From Arenibacter echinorum (GTDB lineage Bacteria > Bacteroidota > Bacteroidia > Flavobacteriales > Flavobacteriaceae), in the NCBI RefSeq assembly GCF_003259375.1, contig NZ_QLLN01000003.1, positions 362,955 to 426,954 of the forward strand: 64,000 nt of DNA, given 5' to 3'. The position numbers and the translations under genes are program-made. The notes under the pieces are model-generated. The model was not told where the DNA came from, searched no databases, and saw only the letters and a program-made list of their open reading frames with translations. Shown piece after piece: positions 26,123 through 36,600 of the stretch (the stretch's first letter is position 1; each line of letters begins with the position of its first letter).

Positions 26123-29100
26123 ATGAACAAACTGAAATCTTTATTGCTTGTCTTATTGATGGGCGTATCAACGGTTTCCTGGGCACAAACCACTGTGACA
26201 GGAACGGTATTGGATGAACAAAATGTTCCGCTCCCCGGAGCCAACGTAGTGGTAAAAAACACCACCAATGGGGTAGTGACGGACTTTGATGGAAATTTTT
26301 CCATATCGGTAAGCAACACCAATGCGGTGTTAGTAATATCCTATATAGGATATGTGGGCAAGGAAGTAAAATTGGACGGTTCCTCTTCCTACACCATTAC
26401 ACTAGTAGAAGATGCTACAGGTCTTGAAGAAGTAGTTGTTATTGGCTACGGATCTGTTAAAAGAACCGATTTAACAGGAGCGGTAGCTTCTTTGGATGCA
26501 CAGGCAATTACCGAGCAGAAAAAAACTGATATTAGTCAGGCACTGCAAGGGCGTGTTGCTGGTGTTGATGTGAGGGCCAATAATAACAAGCCCGGGGCAC
26601 CAATATCAATAGATATTAGGGGTAATACCGTTATACAGAATACTAATGAAACACGCGATGGACTAAATGATGACCTGGCAACCGACCTTTCCAGTCCATT
26701 ATATGTGGTAGATGGGGTGTTTTTTGATGACATAAACATCTTAAACCCAGCTGACATCCAACAAATAGACATTTTAAAGGATGCTTCGGCCACGGCAATT
26801 TATGGATCTAGAGGTGCCAATGGTGTGGTAATTATTACTACTAAAAATGGTGTTGAAGGAAGAACGGTTTTCACATACGAGACTACTGTAGGTATCAACT
26901 CAGTAGCCAATAAACCGGATATGTATAATGGAGATGAGTTTGTGGGTTTTGTTGAAGATGTTATAAGAAGTAGAAACTGGCAAGGCCTTTTTGATTTTAA
27001 CACACCGTATTACCCAACGGTAGACGATTACAACAATACACCTGTAGATTTTTCAGACGAATTTAGATCGTCAAATGAAGAAGCCGATAATGTGGCCAAC
27101 CGCCGCTATACCGATTGGCAAAACGATTATCTAAAAACTGGTATTCAAACCAGTCACAATTTAGGTATGTCGGGTGGTCGTAATGGATTGACATATAATG
27201 GATCTATAGGTTACTTGAGCAATGAAGGGGTCATGGGAATTGAGAAATTCGATCGTTATAACTTAAATACTTCTATAACCAAAAAAGTATCCGATAAATT
27301 CACGGTAGGTTTAAAGGCTTATTTATCACTATCAGAACGTGAAACCGGTAGTAATGAATTGTTTAGAAGCACCTTGCGTTTGTCACCTACAGTAAATCCT
27401 CGTGACCCGGATGGCAATCTCATTCTATTTCCTGACGATCAGGATGGACGTTTTACAAACCCGTATTATGAAGCTTATGAAGATGCATGGTTAAATAACA
27501 CAAGAACTCTGGACGTAATTGCCAATGTATTTTTGCAGTATCAACCTACAAAATGGATAAGCTTTAAAACACAGTTCGCGCCTAATTTAAGAACTATAAG
27601 ACATGGGCAGCAATTCGGCTTGCTTACAAAATCGGCAAGAAATGAAGCACCTCGAACACGCCAATATTATGATGCGTTTTTTAATACTTCTTATTCCTGG
27701 GATAATATTGTAGATCTAAATTTTGATATTGCTGAAGGTCATAACCTAAAAACTACCCTAATTTCTTCCGTATATTATAGACAAGATGAAAGCAGTAAAA
27801 TTGAAACTCGGAACTTTGATACCGATGCCTATAAATTTTATAATACTGCTGCCGGACTGGATGTATATAATTACGCCACTGACTATGAAAAAGAAACCCT
27901 GTCGTCTTTTGCTGGTAGGTTAAACTATAGTATAGATGATAAATATTTATTCACCTTTACAGGTAGGTATGATGGATCTTCCAAACTAGCTGTTGGACAT
28001 GAGTGGGCATTCTTCCCATCGGCCGCATTTGCTTGGAAAGCCAGCGAGGAAAACTTTTTACAAGATGTAGATTGGTTAAGTAATCTTAAATTACGTTTAA
28101 GTTATGGTGAGTCAGGTAATGACAATGTGGCTCAACCATACCAGTCACTGGCGTTTTTAAATGGAGCCGACTATGTTTATGGAAGTGACCATTTAAACGG
28201 TGTGCAAGTAGCAGGACTGGCCAACTATGATTTAACATGGGAACGCTCTAAGGAGTATAACTTTGGTTTAGATTTAGGTATACTCAACAATAGAGTACGC
28301 TTAGGACTGGAAGTTTACAATAAAAAAACTGTGGATGCTATTTTAGGCAAAACCTTATCGGCAATAACAGGATATAGCACTGCAATTGGTAATTACGGAT
28401 CTGTTAGTAACAAAGGTGTTGAAATAACCCTAAATACCACCAATGTCCAGACACAAAATTTTAAATGGACTACAAGTTTAAACTATGCACGGAACAAAAA
28501 TGAAATTTTAGAGCTTGATGGTGGTATAGACAAACTTCCATACGGAAATCATGGAGTACGCCAAATAGGAGAACCTGTAGATGCCATATACAGTTACAAA
28601 ATAACAGGTATTTGGCAATTGGATGAAGCTGCTGAAGCACATAGCTACAATGCTTTTCCCGGTCAATGGAAGTATGCGGACCTTAATAACGATGGTGTTT
28701 TAAATCAAGATGACAACACTGTAATTGGATCCATATCACCCGATTGGATTGGAGGTATGACAAATACTTTTGCCTATAAGAATTTGGATTTGTCCCTACA
28801 AATGTACACCAGACAAGGCACTTACGGACACTCTGAGTTTTATAACAACTTTGCACCTTGGCAAAACGACCGAGCAAAATTTAATAAGGTAAATCTGGAT
28901 TATTGGACGCCTAACAATCCAGATGCAAAATACCCCGCAGCGTATTATGCTTCAACAGGAGATAATTATTACACAAGTTATGATTTTGTAAAAATCGGGA
29001 ACATCGGTCTAGGTTATAATGCTTCAGAAGCATTGTTGGACAAGCTAAAAATGTCTAGCTTAAGATTAACTCTAGATTTTCAAAATCCTTTTACGTTTAC

Positions 29101-29200
29101 CGATTATGCTGGTCCAGACCCTGAAACCGGATTAAATAATACATACAACGCAGGTTATATGATAAAAACAGTATTATTCGGACTTAAGTTGTCGTATTAA
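26123..29200 (+). CDS. SusC/RagA TonB-linked outer-membrane transporter
   Basis: 1025 residues. Signal peptide (MNKLKSLLLVLLMGVSTVSW, then AQ), then a CarboxypepD_reg-like domain (TVTGTVLDEQNVPLPGANVV, to about residue 100), a TonB-box area (EEVVVIGYGSVKR) and the plug with QALQGRVAGVDVRAN, PLYVVDGVF and ILKDASATAIYGSRGANGVV, followed by the 22-strand beta-barrel and the SusC C-terminal strand pattern (NAGYMIKTVLFGLKLSY). It imports oligosaccharides through the outer membrane with energy from TonB/ExbBD. It is coupled to the SusD gene 8 bases downstream. The presence of GH92 in the same locus suggests mannose-containing ligands. Confidence 0.97.
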   Translation: MNKLKSLLLVLLMGVSTVSWAQTTVTGTVLDEQNVPLPGANVVVKNTTNGVVTDFDGNFSISVSNTNAVLVISYIGYVGKEVKLDGSSSYTITLVEDATGLEEVVVIGYGSVKRTDLTGAVASLDAQAITEQKKTDISQALQGRVAGVDVRANNNKPGAPISIDIRGNTVIQNTNETRDGLNDDLATDLSSPLYVVDGVFFDDINILNPADIQQIDILKDASATAIYGSRGANGVVIITTKNGVEGRTVFTYETTVGINSVANKPDMYNGDEFVGFVEDVIRSRNWQGLFDFNTPYYPTVDDYNNTPVDFSDEFRSSNEEADNVANRRYTDWQNDYLKTGIQTSHNLGMSGGRNGLTYNGSIGYLSNEGVMGIEKFDRYNLNTSITKKVSDKFTVGLKAYLSLSERETGSNELFRSTLRLSPTVNPRDPDGNLILFPDDQDGRFTNPYYEAYEDAWLNNTRTLDVIANVFLQYQPTKWISFKTQFAPNLRTIRHGQQFGLLTKSARNEAPRTRQYYDAFFNTSYSWDNIVDLNFDIAEGHNLKTTLISSVYYRQDESSKIETRNFDTDAYKFYNTAAGLDVYNYATDYEKETLSSFAGRLNYSIDDKYLFTFTGRYDGSSKLAVGHEWAFFPSAAFAWKASEENFLQDVDWLSNLKLRLSYGESGNDNVAQPYQSLAFLNGADYVYGSDHLNGVQVAGLANYDLTWERSKEYNFGLDLGILNNRVRLGLEVYNKKTVDAILGKTLSAITGYSTAIGNYGSVSNKGVEITLNTTNVQTQNFKWTTSLNYARNKNEILELDGGIDKLPYGNHGVRQIGEPVDAIYSYKITGIWQLDEAAEAHSYNAFPGQWKYADLNNDGVLNQDDNTVIGSISPDWIGGMTNTFAYKNLDLSLQMYTRQGTYGHSEFYNNFAPWQNDRAKFNKVNLDYWTPNNPDAKYPAAYYASTGDNYYTSYDFVKIGNIGLGYNASEALLDKLKMSSLRLTLDFQNPFTFTDYAGPDPETGLNNTYNAGYMIKTVLFGLKLSY

Positions 29201-29208
29201 TTTTAAAA

Positions 29209-30861
29209 ATGTTAAAGATGAAAATAAATAAAAACATAAAACAAGGTATAACATTACTGGTTTTTTCAATAGTATTGAATTCCTGTAATGAATATATACA
29301 AGAGGATGCCTATTCAGATGTAACCAGTGAAACCTTTCTTAATGAAGATAATGCCGATCAATTAGTGGTTGGAGTTTATACGGCTACAAGGGCAACTTAC
29401 AGAAATCACAGTTATAAATTTGAAGGTACAGACATTTTTACTGCTAAAAATGAATTGTTTTCGTTTAACAGTACCAACGATTACACCAATTTTGTAGCAC
29501 CTGAAACCAATGGTGTATGGAGCAGTAATTACAATGTGGTTGCAAAAGCTAATACGGCAATCAACCGTTTTGAAAACCAAATTAGTTGGAGTGATAATAA
29601 TTTGGACGCTAAAGCGTATGGTATAGCTCAAGCACGTGCGTTGCGAGCGTTGGCATTTTTTAATTTAACCGTACAATACGGTGGTGTAGATCTAGGACTT
29701 GAAGAACCTTTAAGCATACGTAACGATTATACCCGTTCTACAGAAGAAGCTACTTATTCATTGATAATAAGTGAGTTGGAAGCTGCCATACCAAACCTTG
29801 AGGATGAACCGGAAACAGGACGATTTTCAAAAAGGGCAGCACAACATTTGTTGTCGGAAGTTTATTTGACTAGGGCTTACAAATCTTTTGCCGGTAGTAA
29901 CGATTTTCAAACAGCGGCAGATTTGGCCGTACAGGCCATAGGTTCCTACGATATTAGAAGCCAGTCTTTCGCTCAGGTATTTGACTATGACAACCAGGTA
30001 AACCCTGAAATACTTTTTGCTGCCCAATGGGAAAATAATGAATTTACGGAAGATAGAAATAATAACAAGCATTCCTTATTTATGTATGGAGTACAGGAAT
30101 TACCTGGTGTAAGTAGAGCCAATCAATATGGTGTATCGGATGGAAGTCAAATGATGACTCCTTATTTCTATTCCTTATTTGAGGATAACGACACTCGAGA
30201 AGATGCCACTATACACCGAGTGCTTTATGCGGACGAAGATGCTGCTTGGGGAGACGACACAATTGTGCCTGGAGATACTGTTGTATATTTCCCAAAACAA
30301 GCACTTGATTTAACAGAACTTACCGATAAATTGGAGAGATACTGGGTATATCAACCAGATCAATACCTGTACGGTAAACCAGCTGATATTACAGGGGTAA
30401 ACTATTTATATTCTACCGGCCTTTTTACACACTTCCCGATCATGAAAAAATTTGATGATGAGGTTTATTTTGATCAAAACGGTGGTGCACGTGACACTTT
30501 TATCTTTAGGGTTGCAGGAACTCATTTATTGGCGGCAGAAGCATTCTTAGGCGCTGGAAACACTGCTCAGGGCCTCTTTCACCTAAATCGTGTGAGGGAA
30601 CGGGCAACAGGTGTAGCTGATCATTATTCAACCATAGATTTGGATGACATACTTGTCGAGAACGCCTTGGAACTTGCTGGGGAGGATAATAGATGGGCCG
30701 TCTTAAAGCGTATGGGGAAATTGGAAGAAAGAATCAATTCATATAACCCACATGTCATAGATCATGGTGCTTTTGATTCCTCAAAACATTTATTACGACC
30801 AATACCCACTAGGGAGATTGCCCTATCTCCAAACACGATGGTGCAAAACCCTAATTATTAA
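29209..30861 (+). CDS. SusD/RagB glycan-binding lipoprotein
   Basis: 550 residues; ATG at 29209, with another ATG at 29218 as an alternative. The lipobox VLNSC follows a hydrophobic stretch, so the mature protein is anchored to the outer membrane and sits as a lid on the SusC barrel. The tetratricopeptide-like N-terminal half (QARALRALAFFNLTVQYGGV, AAQHLLSEVYLTRAYKSFAG) and the SusD C-terminal signatures (LLAAEAFLGAGNTAQGLFHL, NRVRERATG, AGEDNRWAVLKRMGKLEER, LLRPIPTREIALSPN) are clear. It binds the glycan and hands it to SusC. A terminator hairpin follows at 30910-30946. Confidence 0.97.
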   Translation: MLKMKINKNIKQGITLLVFSIVLNSCNEYIQEDAYSDVTSETFLNEDNADQLVVGVYTATRATYRNHSYKFEGTDIFTAKNELFSFNSTNDYTNFVAPETNGVWSSNYNVVAKANTAINRFENQISWSDNNLDAKAYGIAQARALRALAFFNLTVQYGGVDLGLEEPLSIRNDYTRSTEEATYSLIISELEAAIPNLEDEPETGRFSKRAAQHLLSEVYLTRAYKSFAGSNDFQTAADLAVQAIGSYDIRSQSFAQVFDYDNQVNPEILFAAQWENNEFTEDRNNNKHSLFMYGVQELPGVSRANQYGVSDGSQMMTPYFYSLFEDNDTREDATIHRVLYADEDAAWGDDTIVPGDTVVYFPKQALDLTELTDKLERYWVYQPDQYLYGKPADITGVNYLYSTGLFTHFPIMKKFDDEVYFDQNGGARDTFIFRVAGTHLLAAEAFLGAGNTAQGLFHLNRVRERATGVADHYSTIDLDDILVENALELAGEDNRWAVLKRMGKLEERINSYNPHVIDHGAFDSSKHLLRPIPTREIALSPNTMVQNPNY

Positions 30862-31214
30862 TAGGAAATGATTTTAGAAATTTTTGTTTGAGTTAGTTTA
30901 GTTAGAATTATGGACGGGGGTTCGTTTATCCCTGTCCATATTTTTTAAGCCGAAAATCATTTCATCCAAGCATGTACAATACAATCTATAGAAGAATAAG
31001 GGATGATTATAAAGGCCCAGCCAGAAGCAATACAAATCACATTAAATAAATCTGGACCAATAACCTATCATCATAGAGCACATATAATTAAAAATACCAA
31101 ACATCTAAATAGTTATTACCCTAAATCTCTAAGACACAAGAATGGATTTCCTACTTTTGAAATATTGGACTCCAATCCATTAAATTTAGAACTGAACCAT
31201 AAATCAATTAATAA
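30862..31214. other. Intergenic region between susD and the GH92 gene
   Basis: 353 bases. The left part holds a terminator. A 71-codon plus-strand frame at 31003-31218 has an odd, low-quality composition (many His, Asn, Lys) and is not credible. The presence of a terminator means the GH92 gene probably has its own promoter here, which I could not locate. Confidence 0.4.
30910..30946 (+). terminator. Rho-independent terminator after susD
   Basis: ATGGACGGGGG (30910-30920) pairs with TCCCTGTCCAT (30929-30939) through two G-U pairs and an 8-base loop, followed directly by a run of T. Confidence 0.78.
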
Positions 31215-33536
31215 ATGAAATTAGTCAAAGTATCCTTGTCGGCTATTCTCGGCACCGTGCTACTAGCAACGTTCCTTAATTCCTGCAAAGAAAATAAAGT
31301 TGAACAAACTAATGAAACCACGGCAAAAAGTCCTGTAGAACTGGTATACCCACAATTGGATACCGAAAATTCACGATGGTTTTTCTTTTCATCGGCAAGT
31401 CGCCCTTTCGGGATGGTAAATCTAAGTCCGGATACGGAAGTGGACGGGGCGTGGGGAAGCGGATATAGATATAAGGTAGATACCATTCAAGGTTTTAGCC
31501 ATATCCATGCCTGGCAACTTTCAGGACTATCCGTACTTCCGGTAACCATATCCGAAGATAACAACAAGTCCATTTTTAAGGATTTTAAATCCAAATTCAG
31601 TCATGACCATGAAAAAGTGTCGCCGGGTTATCATTCTTTAGCTTTGGAAAAATATGGAATTAATGTAGAGCTCACTAGCACCAAAAGGGTTGGTTTTCAT
31701 AAATATGTCTATCCAAAAAATAAGGATGCGGCTATTCTTTTTAACCTTAATGGCATGTTGGGGCCTTGTAAAAATTTAGATGGCAAACTAATTAAAGTAA
31801 ATGCTAAGAATCTTACAGGTGAGCTTGTCATGGCACCGACCCATAGAAGGCCAAAACCGGTAAAATTATTTTTCCATATTATTTTGGATAGAGAAGTTGG
31901 TGGGGTAAACAAGGATGAAGAAACCGGAAACTATTTGATCGGATTGGGCAATGACTCCGACCAGCTTTTGATGAAAGTTGGCATTTCATATACTTCTGCA
32001 GAAAATGCCAAAGCCAATATAGATGCGGAACTGTCCCATTGGGATTTCGAAAGGATTGTAAAGGAATCCAAGGAAGAATGGAACAATGCCTTAGGTAGAA
32101 TAAAAATCGCGGGCGGCACGGAAACCTCCCAAAAAAGGTTTTATACGGATCTATGGCATGCCTTGCAAGGTAGAAGGGTTATAAGCGATGTTAACGGGGC
32201 CTATCCCGATAATACAGGGGAGCTCTTCAGAATAGGGCAAATACCTTTGGATGCAGCCGGAAAACCAAAATTCAACCACTATAATTCCGATTCCTTCTGG
32301 GGTGCCCAATGGACCATAAACACACTTTGGGGCTTAGTGTATCCTGAAATTATGGAAGAGTTTGTTCAATCCTTATTGCAGTACCAAATGGATGGGGGAT
32401 TGGTTCCCCGTGGGCCTTCGGGCGGTAATTATACCTATGTAATGACCGGGGCCTCATCCACACCATTTATTGTCAGCTCCATACAGAAAGGTATAGTTAC
32501 ACAAAATTTAGAGGACATATATGAGGCGTTAAAGATAAATCATATGCCAGGCGGAATTATGGAAAGAGCTGGATATGAACATAATACCGCACTTGGGGGT
32601 GGATTAAAATACTATATTAGGGATGGTTACGTACCTTATCCCATTCCAGAAGGAAAATTTGGTGGCCATCAGGAAGGTGCAGGTGTAACCATGGAATATG
32701 CCTATCAGGACTGGACTTTGGCACAATTGGCCAAAAAAATAGGAAATGAAGAGGATTACAACTATTTCATGGAGCGCTCCTTAAATTACAAAAATGTGTT
32801 TGATAAGACTGTGGGTTGGATGAGACCAAAAGATGTAGATGGTGTATGGACCAAAAACTTTGATCCGTACCAACATCAGCACGGATTTGTAGAATCCAAC
32901 GGGGCCCAAGCCACTTGGTTTGTACCGCACGATCTTAGCGGTCTGGCTAATCTTATGGGAGGCAATGAAAAAGCTGTGGAAAAACTAAACCTTCAATTCC
33001 AAACGGCGGAAAAACTAGGATTTACTTCTGGTAATTCACATGCCCTGGAATTGCATCCCGAATATAGAAAAATACCGATCAATTATGGAAATCAGCCTTC
33101 CATGCAAACAGCCTTTGTATTTAATAAATTGGGAAGGCCGGATTTAACGCAGTTTTGGTCCAGAAAAGTAGTGGATAGAGCTTTTAGCGGTTTGTCTCCA
33201 GCTACCGGATACAACGGGGATGAGGACCAAGGACTAATGGGTAGTTTGGCCGTATTGATGAAAATAGGACTTTTTCAAATGAACGGGGGTACCGAGGACA
33301 ATCCTATATACGAATTTGGCAGCCCCATTTTTGATAAAATCACCATAAGTTTGGCAAATGGCAAGGAATTGGTCATCAATGCCCCAGGTACAGCTTCGGA
33401 TAAGCCTTATTTAAATGCAATAAAAATAAATGGAATGGTATCGGACCAAAATTACATTAGTCATTCCGATATTTTAAAAGGGACCACTTTGGATTTTACC
33501 ATGGGGTCCGTACCTTCCATGAATTCACAGGAATAA
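31215..33536 (+). CDS. GH92 family alpha-mannosidase-like lipoprotein
   Basis: 773 residues. Lipoprotein signal with Cys24 (LNSC). The GH92 fold is recognisable: SRPFGMVNLSPDTE, YKVDTIQGFSHIHAWQLSGL in the N-terminal sandwich, then the (alpha/alpha)6 part with WTINTLWGLVYPEIMEEFVQ and QEGAGVTMEYAYQDWTLAQL. The general acid Glu is Glu560 in FVESNGAQATWFVPHD and the Asp pair is Asp669/Asp671 in GYNGDEDQGLM. GH92 enzymes are calcium-dependent inverting exo-alpha-mannosidases acting on yeast mannan or N-glycans. Two subsite residues differ: the usual GNEPSH segment reads GNQPSM (Gln627). The linkage specificity cannot be predicted and may be atypical. Confidence 0.92.
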   Translation: MKLVKVSLSAILGTVLLATFLNSCKENKVEQTNETTAKSPVELVYPQLDTENSRWFFFSSASRPFGMVNLSPDTEVDGAWGSGYRYKVDTIQGFSHIHAWQLSGLSVLPVTISEDNNKSIFKDFKSKFSHDHEKVSPGYHSLALEKYGINVELTSTKRVGFHKYVYPKNKDAAILFNLNGMLGPCKNLDGKLIKVNAKNLTGELVMAPTHRRPKPVKLFFHIILDREVGGVNKDEETGNYLIGLGNDSDQLLMKVGISYTSAENAKANIDAELSHWDFERIVKESKEEWNNALGRIKIAGGTETSQKRFYTDLWHALQGRRVISDVNGAYPDNTGELFRIGQIPLDAAGKPKFNHYNSDSFWGAQWTINTLWGLVYPEIMEEFVQSLLQYQMDGGLVPRGPSGGNYTYVMTGASSTPFIVSSIQKGIVTQNLEDIYEALKINHMPGGIMERAGYEHNTALGGGLKYYIRDGYVPYPIPEGKFGGHQEGAGVTMEYAYQDWTLAQLAKKIGNEEDYNYFMERSLNYKNVFDKTVGWMRPKDVDGVWTKNFDPYQHQHGFVESNGAQATWFVPHDLSGLANLMGGNEKAVEKLNLQFQTAEKLGFTSGNSHALELHPEYRKIPINYGNQPSMQTAFVFNKLGRPDLTQFWSRKVVDRAFSGLSPATGYNGDEDQGLMGSLAVLMKIGLFQMNGGTEDNPIYEFGSPIFDKITISLANGKELVINAPGTASDKPYLNAIKINGMVSDQNYISHSDILKGTTLDFTMGSVPSMNSQE

Positions 33537-33580
33537 TAAGGATAAAGTGATGCATTAGGGTTTTACAGGAACAACAAATA

Positions 33581-33630
33581 AAACACCTCAAATATACTAG
33601 TTCACTATGGCTAATTTATTTGAGGTGTTT
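33581..33630 (+). terminator. Perfect 14-bp inverted repeat between GH92 and the sensor gene
   Basis: AAACACCTCAAATA (33581-33594) and TATTTGAGGTGTTT (33617-33630) are perfect inverted repeats separated by 22 bases. This is probably the GH92 terminator, though only a short T run follows and the loop is long. A regulatory dyad cannot be excluded. Confidence 0.5.
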
Positions 33631-33689
33631 AAACTATAGCATCCAAGGCTCCTTATATTGCCTATTAAAAAGTTAGTGATAATTACTTT

Positions 33690-36600
33690 ATGGGAAACAA
33701 ACTTCAATTTCTGCTGGTATTTATGGTCTCCATTTGGAACCTGCATGCCCAGACAATAAAGTTTGAACATTATAATGACCACAATGGTCTATCCCATAAT
33801 TCCGTAAGACATATTATTCAGGACGACCGGGGTTTTTTGTGGTTGGGTACTTTTTCAGGATTGAATCGTTTTGACGGTTATGAGTTTAAAACTTTTACCA
33901 GCTCGTCCGAAATTAACAATACCATCCCGGACGATGATATTACGGACTTGGAATTGGATAGGGAATCCAATCAATTATGGATCGGCACAAGAAAGGGACT
34001 TGTACTTTATAAGTTGGACACCCACACCTTCCGAACCTTCCTTCCTAATGTTAATGATCCAAACGCTTTGCAAGATGGGGAGATCAGGTCTGTACATATA
34101 GATCGTTTCAAGCAAGTGTGGGTGGGAACCAAGGATAAAGGACTTTTTATCTATAATCCCGAAACCCAGTATTTTAAGAAAGTAGAACTAGAAGGCTATA
34201 ATTACGTCAAGGACATATTTGAAGATTCCAAGGGATATATATGGATTGCAAGTTATGGCACTGCGGGCATTGCCAAAATTTCCCTGGACAATACAGGTAA
34301 CATCGGGCAAATAAGGGAATACACCTTGGAAGTTTCGGAGTCGACCGAAACAAACCCATATGTCAATTTTATCTATGAGGATCACAAATCGGATATATTT
34401 GTGGGGAGTAGGAGAGGACTATATAAATTGGAAGCGCAGACCGATTCTTTTAGAAATTTGTATTTAAAAGATTCTAAGGTCAGGGATAAATTGGGGCCAT
34501 ACTTTATTTCGATAGCCAGGGCGCCCAACGGTGAATATTGGCTGGGAACCCTAGGCGGAATCCTAGTGGTAGACGAACTGGAGGACATTGTACTTCAAGA
34601 ATACCGATGGTATTACTCGGAATTATCGGATGATGATTCCTTGGCGGATAATTTGGTGGCAGCACTGTATTTTGATACCTCAGGCGTGCTATGGATTGGC
34701 ACGGAAGACGGCCTGGAGAAATACGATCCTTATAATAATCAATTTAATTATAACTCGGATATTTCCCAATATATTGGGAATCAGGTACCCCGTATTCGTG
34801 GATTTGCAAAAACCAAAGACAATAAGATCATAGTGGCTACAAGACATAATGGCCTCTTTATTTCGGACAATGGCCATTATAGACCCTTGTTCAATAACCA
34901 AAAGGACATAGCCAGTATTTTTACCATGGATGGCAACATATTCTACTGTGGACTATGGGAAGGTCATATTTTACGTTACGATTACAGCAGTGGTAAAGCG
35001 TCCGTATTTGATGTTGGCTTTAGTAGGTCTCCAATTCTTGCTTTCGCAGATTTAGGTAACAAAAAGATGGTGGTTGGCGCTCATGGAGAGGGGGCGGTAA
35101 TTATCAATACAGAAACCTTGTCACCTGTAAAGGGAACGGGAATATTATTGCCTTCACGTCCCATTAATAAATGTGTGGTGGATAATAATGGCACTATTTG
35201 GTTCGCCTCCCAAACAGGGGTTATTCAATTTGACCCAGTAAGTGGAAATACGCATGTATATGACGCCGATTTAGACGAAAACATTAGTTTGTCACATGAA
35301 AACGTCAGTGATATCACCATTGATCCGTCAGGGAAAATTTGGGCAGCGACACGGATGGGGTTGGATTACTACGATCCCGATTTGGATAATTTTGTCCCAA
35401 TTATGGAGCCGGCGGAATTAAAAAGCAGTTGGATTACCGATGTGGTATCCGATACCAACGGCAGCCTATGGCTAAATATGAACAATAATCGTATTGCCCA
35501 ATACAAAAAGCTATCCAACGAACTAAAAATATATTATACCGATAGTGGTAATAGGTTGGACGTATTTAGCTTAACGGGGTTTTACTACGCCGATGATTCC
35601 CACATCTATTTGGGAGGCAAAAATGAAATTATTTCCTTTTCACCATCAGACATCAAAGACAATGATATATCACCGGCTCCCCTGATCACGAATATCAAAA
35701 TTCAGAATACCGATTTGGAAGTGGGAAGTATTTTAAACGATCAACAAATACTTACTTCCGACATAAATTTAAGTCGCGAATTGGTTTTGGAAAATGTCAA
35801 CAAGAATTTTTCACTTACTTTTTCCAGTCCTTCCTACACCAGTGAACGCTTCAATAAGTACAGCTATAGATTAGTAGGATTTGACAAGGGATGGAATACG
35901 GTCGATATACGACAGCGTACGGTGCAGTACACCAACCTGTTTTTTGGCGATTATACCTTTGAGGTAAAGGCTATGAACAGTCACGGGGTATGGAGCGATG
36001 TCTCTTCTTACCAAATAAAGATCCTTCCGCCTTTTTGGTTTACCTACCAGTCCTTGATCATTCTTATTCTACTGCTGTTTCTTATATTCTATGTGGTACG
36101 CAAACAGATGAAAGCTCGACTTGGGTTAAAGCACCAATTGTTGTTGGAGAAAGTAAAAAGGGAACGTGATGAAAAATTGAGCAACGAAAAATTAAGGTTT
36201 TTTACCAATATTTCACACGAGCTTAGAACCCCCTTAACCCTTATACTAGGACCTACCAAGCAACTTATAGAAGATGGTGAAACTAGTGGTAACCAGTTTC
36301 AATTGAGCCGATACCAAATGATTCTACAAAATGCCAACCGGCTGCTAAACCTAGTGAATCAGGTGTTGGATTTTAGAAGGGCACAGTCTGGCGAATTGAG
36401 TTTAAAAGTTACCCATACGGACATTTTATTGCACACCAGAAATACATTTCGCTCTTTTGAGGAGCTGGCGGACGACAAAAAAATTGAGTTTAGCCTTATT
36501 TGTGAAAGTGAAATGATCGAAGGCTATGTAGACCGTGACAAGTATGATAAAATACTGTACAATTTGTTGTCCAATGCCTTAAAATTCACCCATAAATATG

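Noticed and set aside
31003-31218. 71-codon plus-strand ORF between susD and GH92
   Set aside because: Composition is unlike a protein of this organism, there is no recognisable motif and it overlaps the GH92 start; taken as chance in AT-rich DNA.
26123-33536. A mobile or horizontally acquired island covering the PUL
   Set aside because: No integrase, transposase, tRNA attachment site or clear change of base composition is seen around it.
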